DNA of 64,000 nt from Colius striatus (taxonomy: Eukaryota; Chordata; Aves; Coliiformes; Coliidae). Below, piece after piece: positions 46,501 through 64,000 of the stretch (position 1 is its first letter; each line of letters opens with the position of its first letter). A program made the position numbers and the translations under genes. A model generated the notes under the pieces. That model was not told the DNA's origin. It did not search any database and was given only the letters and a program-made list of their open reading frames with translations. Where the stretch lies: contig NC_084765.1 of NCBI RefSeq assembly GCF_028858725.1, positions 10,743,501-10,807,500 on the forward strand, in the 5' to 3' direction.

Positions 46501-49500
46501 TTAGAATTTATTTATTAGTGTAATGTTTAACGCTTCCACAAGAGGCAAAAGATAAACATCATTTAACCCAGGCACAGAAAGAAAAAGCAGTTTTTACAGA
46601 TATCCCTCACCCCCACCACCACCTTTTTCAGACTTGGATTTTAACTAGGCAAATAGAACAGAAAGGTATAGCCACAAAAACAATGACGTGACAAGGTAAC
46701 TCTGGAGTGAGCAACAAAAAATGCGGTATTATCCAGTGGCAGAGCAAATGCCTTAGGTTTGCTAAAGTAACATGACAGAATGGAAAAGCATCCCTGGAAA
46801 TTGTTCTGATAGATATTTTGTAAACATCAAGTAACAATAACTAACCCTTCTAGGTAAAAGTATCAAATGCTTAGTTAATAGAATTTAGGAAGTCTTGACT
46901 ACTGTTTGAACCTTAACACCAATGAAATGAAATGATGGGAAAAGAGGATATTTTCTCATTCTGAAGCAACACTTGTTTCAGCCACCACCTACAGTGATGT
47001 TCTAGTCCCTTTCTGTTTGAGTAAAAGATAAGCTGTGGTGTAACCAGGTTTGATCTCAGCACTGGCGGGGGAAGCAGCAGCTGCCCTGCCTTGCATTTGA
47101 GTGAAAGTGTACAACAGTGGTTTGGGTGTCAGTAACACTCAACACTGGATCAGCCCTTCACAACATACACAGCCTAAGAGTGCAAGGTTATTTTGAACAG
47201 CCATACATTAGAACAAAAGTGCAACTTTAACAAAAAGAAGCTGAGGTTTAAGAACTGAACTTGAGAATCAGTAACTTTTGCCTAATTAAAAGATGACTAA
47301 GAGATGTAGTAGTGGAAGCTTGAAAATATGTTGGTTTGTTGCCCTAAATATAACACTATTAGCTCAATTTATCTTTAAGAGCAGCACACAAGGAAGCACA
47401 GAAAGCAGAAACAGTGGTCATGACCACTTGTGTGTTTGTATTATTGTCAAAATCCCAATTACTGTCCATTAACTCAATATTCAAATCCAATTTTGTTGGT
47501 TTTCTTTAATAAGAGCTACAGACATATTGGAACTTGATGTGTTTGAGGTCAGGAAAGCTGAGAAGGTAAAACATACACAAATTTGGTATAATATTAAGAA
47601 CTCTAAGAACTAAGTGACACAAAAAGCAGCACTAGTAGCAATCAAGGTGAAACAACTAAAGTAAAGCAATGTTTATCAGATGAAAATACTTCCAATTTAA
47701 ATTACTGAATTTAAATTCAACCATGCATGTTGTTTATTTCAACTGGATGCGGATGCTTTTCTTGGGTAAATAATGTTATGTTGATAACAATTTATTAGCA
47801 CATCATACAAATGAAGACAAGACATCTGCATCTTATGCAGCTAAAATGCTTGAACCACTTCCTAACTTCATCCTAAGAAAATGGCACTTGCCAGTCCTGA
47901 CAATGTATGAGCTGCTAAATTTTCTAACAGTGAGGCCAGTAGTTCACTGTTAACTTAAGAACATAGGACTTTTTTTTATCATACAGTTGAGCAGCACAGC
48001 ACAGTTTCACATAACTTTCAGCTGCACAAGGAATACAAAATCTGGCACTGGTTGAACACTGCAGACATTAGGCTAGGTCACTGAAGACCTACAGTCAAGT
48101 CTCCCACTCAGTCAAGTCTCCCACTCTCCCACTCTGTCTCCCACTCTCCCACTCTCCCACTTTGGATGAAGAATGTCTGCCATCACTGCAGCTCCCTGTG
48201 CGTGACACTGGCCAACTGTGACAGGGACAGGATGGCCAGAACTCTGCTCCTGTGCCTTCGTCTCTGGGCTTTAGGTTTAATCCCTTACAGGGCTCTTAAA
48301 GGGCTGACCAGCTACAGATGGCAGGGAATTCCTCTTTCCCTGACTTTGGTGTTATTTCCCTGCAATCACCATTCAGGACAAACAGTAGATTTTAAAAGTC
48401 TCCTTGTAGGTATTGCTTTGAACTGCCACGGCCTGAGGAGAGAGCACGTGTTTTCACTGCATACATACCCTCATGAGTGGTTTGGTACTGGTGATGTCAC
48501 CACTGCTACTTCTGGCTGCATTTACAAGGGAAAATGAAACCTGATCAGGTCTTGAAACAAAGGATGGAGGTGCCCAAGCCCCAGAAGCAGGGCCTGGCTT
48601 GAGAAATCCAAATGGCACAAGATGTCTGATGTAGTAAAACATGCAGAGTTTTGTGTCCAGTGAGGCTTCATGGGCCAGTACTCATTATTTGCCTTCTATG
48701 CATTAATTCTGAACTGCCATTCTAAGATGCTGAGCGCCCTATGTATTACATTAGATACCCAGGTCTAACCATAGGCTCAGGATCTCAGCTTAGGGACTAC
48801 AGGCTTTCAAGTTAAGTAGGGTGAGGGTGGACATAGAGGCATCAACATCCTCTGCTGCCCCAAGCCTTGAGGCTCTGGTGGGAAGCTACGTACAGCTTCT
48901 ACAATACAGTAATGCTCAGGTTATTGCCTTCAATCCTTTCTGAATGAGTAGCACTGTGTCTTAAGAAGGATGATCAAACAGAAAAAAAAAAGATTGCAAG
49001 TGATAAATATTCCAGTAGCTGTATCTTACTGGCCACTCCCTTACATATAACAAGTTTAACATAACTTGATTTGAAGTGGGCTAGCTCCTGTATAAATAGG
49101 CAGTTTGACTTCTCACTCAACTCTTACGTGACTAAAATACAAACTAACACAAATGTGTAAAAAGATGTCAGAAGTAGGACCAGAACCCAGGTCTGGAATT
49201 TCTACTACTGATTCGTAAGAACACTTTCTTTGTTCAAGTAAAAAATTTCCCTTTATAAGCAACCAAAATTATCTCCGTAAATTTCCAAGTAATTTGAACT
49301 GGCATATCCACATAGTCCCATTACAAAGCAATAAAAAAGTGTTCTCAACTTTCAAGGCAAAGTTATGATATAATTAGACTCATTATTACAATGTACAATA
49401 GTGATGACTTGACACCATGTTTTCTACTTACTAGATTAAAAAGCGTTAATCTGCTGTCCTTCATAAACAGCCTACATGACAACAGGAAGTAATTAGTCAC

Positions 49501-50073
49501 TAAACAAGGCTACCGGATTTTGGTGTTTCTTGTTTTCCAGTAGAACTGCTGAAACATAAAAACTGTGTCAGAGTGCCTTCCAGAATCAAAGGGTAGCCTC
49601 CAAATGATGCACCCCGTACAAACTGCTAACAAATAAAGGGTTAAACTTACAAGAGCTAAATGCCATGATTATTACTGAGACTAGCGAGACAAAACCAAGT
49701 GCATGTATACTGTCGGCACCGGCACGATCCTAAGGTGCTTATCACAGACGCACTGTGAATATTCTCTGTTGTTTTCCAAGCTGCAATACAGTGCACAGTT
49801 AGGATAGTATGAAACAAACATTAACACGATTCTTGAGTTTGCATTTTTACAGCAATCTTACAAAGCCTCATGATGTAGAAACTGAAACTTTTGCAATGAG
49901 AATAATGCAGTAAAGATAGCAGCAAACGCTGTTTACCTTCCACGGGTACTCTGCTTTTCTCTGTGCTGTTCAGTTACGTAGTTATGTCTTGGTAGCATCA
50001 AAGACAGACTCAGTGTTAATCAGCATCTTATCTTGCTTAGAAGTGAAATGTTCTGGTTTCTTTGATCTTGTAA
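46500..50073 (-). other. AMPD3: AMPD3 3' UTR (outer limit uncertain)
   Basis: Sequence after the AMPD3 stop on the minus strand. Possible poly(A) signals, seen as TTTATT on the plus strand, are at 47791-47796, 47733-47738 and 46507-46516, so the tail is between about 2.3 and 3.6 kb. It contains the CTCCCACT tandem repeat at 48092-48162. A 123-codon plus frame at 48166-48537 shows no recognisable protein. Confidence 0.45.
48092..48162. repeat. CTCCCACT tandem repeat
   Basis: An irregular array built from CTCCCACT units with interspersed AGTCAAGT and GTCT pieces, about 70 bases long. If the AMPD3 3' UTR extends this far, the transcript would carry the purine-rich complement (AGTGGGAG)n. Confidence 0.85.
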
Positions 50074-60570
<10,497 letters not shown>

Positions 60571-63500
60571 CTGAAAACAAAAGGTTATTCATGCTTATCA
60601 TCCACATACATAAACTTAAATTAGTAAAGTATTTCAGTGACAACAATGACTAGAGCCTTCTAAAATATTCCTTGACTAACAAATGGATTAATGCCTAGGC
60701 AAGTCAAAATATTTCAGAACCATGAGATTTTGGTTTTGGAGGAATTATTCAATAAGCAGAACTATAAATAAAGTAGCCCTCAAGAGTTTCCTATTTAAAT
60801 AAGTTTTTCAACAAGTTGAGATATATTGTAAGCGCCAATCACAGAACCTGGGGTCAGATTAAATTTGATACTTGCTTGAAGGACACTCTGGTCCTTTAGT
60901 ATTATTTTATTTCATCCATGAATGAGTGATGTCTTTCCAGTTAGACTGCAGTTACAATGATCTTCTCTGACTGAAAGGACCTGTAATTCTCAGCCATTTC
61001 CAAAAGCATAATTCATTTTTCTATTTTAACCACATGAAACACCTTAGGCCACTAGAACTGCAAAACATACATTGGAGAGATTTTTGTCACTAATTTTTCC
61101 CAAGTTTAATTATAATACAGCAGCTCATAACACTGACAGATTTTTCAGATCTCTTCACACACTCAGGGAAGTGCAAGCTTCACAGAAGGGCTGACAGTAC
61201 TTCAGTTGCTGTGGGAGTCCCATTTTTTAGCAAAAAAATTACAAGAACTAAATGGTTTCCACAGGTAAGATTTTCTTTTGCTCAGAAGCTTACAGTGCTA
61301 TTTGAGCAGCCTGTACGAGAACACAACTCAAAGTAACAAGAGATGAGATTTGGAGGTTGGTTTATTGATTTTTGTTTTCCCTTTGTTATGTGTAATTCCT
61401 TAGGTGCCTCCAGCAAGTATGTAAAATGGCTCCATTGCAGTTCCTTGTGGGACTATCTTAACTACACCTATAAAGAGCTAAAGAAAAACAGGTATATTCC
61501 CCAACTTCATCTTGCTGGAAGAGGCGGGTAATGCTAATTGTAGTTCCTAAGGATCAAGTACCTAAAAGAGAGGAACAGGCCTTAGCTAGGATAGTGGCCT
61601 TAAGGGATCTATCAGCACAGCAATACTCAGCATGTGGAGCAGCAGAGCTGCTGCTCTGGGGTCCATTTGCTTTTCATTTCCTTGAGAAATTCTGATTGAA
61701 CAAAACAGCCTAATGCATGTCCTACGCAAAACAATGAAACTATGCTACCAACAAATTCCTATCAATTTAAAACCAAACCAAACCACTGTTCTGATTAGAT
61801 TCCACAGTGAATCATGAGTGCAATGGCCCTGGGGACAGCTTGATAACTTGAAGTTGCCTTCAAGTACAGACTGCGTCTCCTAGCAGGAGCAGTTTCAGCT
61901 CCCTCAGAAGCTGCAGTCTGTCTGCTAAGATTCCCATTTTCCTCCAGCCCAGGCCCTACTTGGGCAAAGATTACTGTAAGCACAGGGAAGTTGTCAGAAG
62001 CAATCACCAACTTTCACTGTTTCTAACATCTTCCTTGTGCACCAACTGCCTGTTACTGGAAACAAGTCTTACAAGATCAGCTGGCAGATGATTCTGCAAA
62101 AGGAGTAGGAAACAAGATAGTCAGGTTGTAATACATGTTTTGAGATGATATAGAACAGAGACAGGATGGTTCAGATAAGTCTGAAGAGCACCACCCAGTA
62201 TTGTCCTATATATTGGCAGAAGATGGTTTGGAATCATTATATAACACTCTAGCATGAAGCCTGATGCGACACTGTAGTGGAAAGGGCTGCTCCAACTCCT
62301 CATACAGAGTAAGGAGCTTCAAAGCAGAAATTAAAAAATAATGTTGCTTCTGCACACCACTTGTATTGCAGCTGTCAGAGTGCAAATGCAGCCAGTTTTG
62401 CTGCCTACATTTAAAGGTTTAAAAAACCCAAGTACTGACAGCATTCCCAAGAAATGTCACAAAAGGAAACAAAAGTGAAAAACCCACATGGCCGCGTGAT
62501 TGTAAAAATGAAACTTAGTTGGCTTTCAAGGTGCAATTTCAGACTTGGTTTGATAAACCATACAGAGGTATTTGTACATCCAGAAAAGACCATGAGGCAC
62601 AGAGGGGGCTTTCAATCTCACTAACAAGGATGTAACAAGGATGTAAGATCCAATGCTGACATTAGATACAAGTTCCTAAAGATACTTATTACATTGGGAC
62701 AGTTAAACCCACTGCACTGTGCTTTTTAAAATTCAGGTAACTAACACTGGAGGGGACACACTCCCAAGAAGAGCTGCATAGCAGGAGATCACACTAGAAG
62801 GAATCCTCAGATGAATCAGCTGTAAGGAGTCACTCAACCTACTCTCATCCAGGACATTTCTGTCCAGGAAACTGCAGACATAGATCATTGCAATGTGAGA
62901 TGAGTACATTCATTCCCCTTGTGTAGTGACTATGTCTGCAGCTTTCAGACTCCCTCAACATAAGCCAGTGACATCCTAATCTGCTTTTAAGGCTCTGTAG
63001 GAAATGCATTACGAAGTGCCTCAATATCTATCAGCCATCTAACTCCTGCACTGTAAACCAGTTTAAACTATGACATAAAATCCACAGAATTGCCACTGTT
63101 TGACTTGGCACACAGTCATTTAATTTGCAGTTTATACCTACAGAGCCGTTGCAGCCTTCTAAGGGTAAAATCTATTCCCATGTCAATGTTTATAGTATAA
63201 CTAAAGACCAGGATATAAACTGAATCCTAAACATTGACATTTAATTGTTAATCAAATATGCTACACATTTTAGAGACATATAGAAAATCAAGAAACATAC
63301 TACTTTCTAAGTACACAACATGAAGTACATTACTAATGCACACTAAACAATGCTGTGTCTAAAATAGTAAAACTGGATCCACTTAACACACTATTACACT
63401 CCTCAGAGTACTTGTATAGACTTCAGAAGCCCAGTTCATTGCATACAGCCTGCTTCCTCAGGTTAATCAAAGTCTTCTCGTTTTGAAACAAATATTTTAC

Positions 63501-64000
63501 TATAAACTCTTCCTGGAACAGTGAGATAGTATAAACTACTGGGCTTGGTCAATGTATATGGGAGAGAGACACAACAGTTAATAGATGCCCTACAAGCTCT
63601 AAACATTCAGGAAAAGCAAGTCACAGAACACCAGGCATAGGGAAGCCAAATAAGTGCAGTTTATTGAAGCAGATGCACTGGTTCCAGTGGTGGCTCAGGT
63701 ACTGGAGTGGGTGAGTCTTGAAACAAAACAAAACATTTCCTCTTTATTTAAATCAACATGAATTCACTGCTGTTAGGAGGGGAAGGATGGAAAGCAAGGA
63801 GGCATTGTGTTTCTTTTGTTTGCTTGTATGCAAGGATCATATGACACAGTAGCAACTGCAGTTCTTTTAAAGTCTTGCTTCCTCTTGAGAAATACTACTC
63901 TCAAAAATGCCTCTGCAGTTCAGTAAACTCCTGAGAAATCTTCTCCAGTGCCTAGTGCATATCACACATAGCTCTGAGCTGAACTAACCATCTCAGGCTT
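60571..64000 (-). other. AMPD3 intron reaching the window edge
   Basis: The acceptor of the HIH exon is at 60571-60572 on the minus strand. I looked through the rest for the preceding AMPD3 exon (in human ending NPHRDFYNVRK) and did not find it, so this intron is at least 3.4 kb. No transposon is recognised. Confidence 0.65.

Noticed and set aside
48166-48537. 123-codon plus-strand frame beside the CTCCCACT repeat
   Set aside because: No family resemblance, no sensible splice or promoter context, and it lies in probable AMPD3 3' UTR.
60571-64000. Search for the preceding AMPD3 exon
   Set aside because: No minus-strand sequence resembling the end of that exon (human NPHRDFYNVRK) with a donor was found, so none is annotated.

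Overview
The window is avian nuclear DNA. It is AT-rich and gene-dense for a vertebrate, with compact GT-AG introns. The only transposon family I recognise is CR1, the LINE typical of birds, and all copies are 3'-end fragments in both orientations. I recognise no retroviral or other virus-like element. Exon translations match tetrapod IRAG1 (MRVI1), LYVE1, RNF141 and AMPD3 closely, and three of these genes read left to right while AMPD3 reads right to left. This is the same order and relative orientation as I recall for human 11p15.4 read backwards. I cannot name the species; the CR1 sequences and orthologues say bird.

Layout. 1-16.2 kb: the last nine coding exons of IRAG1 (+), covering the coiled coil, the conserved kinase-site region and the C-terminal membrane anchor, followed by a 3.2 kb 3' UTR. 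16.2-19.2 kb: a short intergenic gap with an old CR1 fragment and the presumed LYVE1 promoter, which holds a Maf-type site. 19.2-28.0 kb: complete LYVE1 (+), six coding exons, 314 aa. 28.0-31.2 kb: AT-rich intergenic DNA. 31.2-31.8 kb: a CpG island, the presumed RNF141 promoter and non-coding first exon. 33.3-43.6 kb: five coding exons of RNF141 (+), 230 aa, with a 2.6 kb 3' UTR. 43.6-50.1 kb: the tail-to-tail space between RNF141 and AMPD3, including the AMPD3 3' UTR. 50.1-60.6 kb: nine coding exons of AMPD3 (-), 454 aa covering the whole catalytic half. 60.6-64.0 kb: the start of the next AMPD3 intron; the amino-terminal exons lie beyond the window.

The genes are not a pathway. IRAG1 links cGMP kinase to IP3-receptor calcium release, LYVE1 is a hyaluronan receptor of lymphatic endothelium and some macrophages, RNF141 is a RING protein, and AMPD3 deaminates AMP. 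All reading frames are intact and all splice phases close, so nothing here looks like a pseudogene. I found no new multi-gene system. The points most worth a second look are regulatory: a predicted upstream ORF that forms across the first RNF141 splice junction, a Maf element just upstream of LYVE1, a poly(A) hexamer overlapping the IRAG1 stop codon, and several palindromes and hairpins in non-coding DNA.
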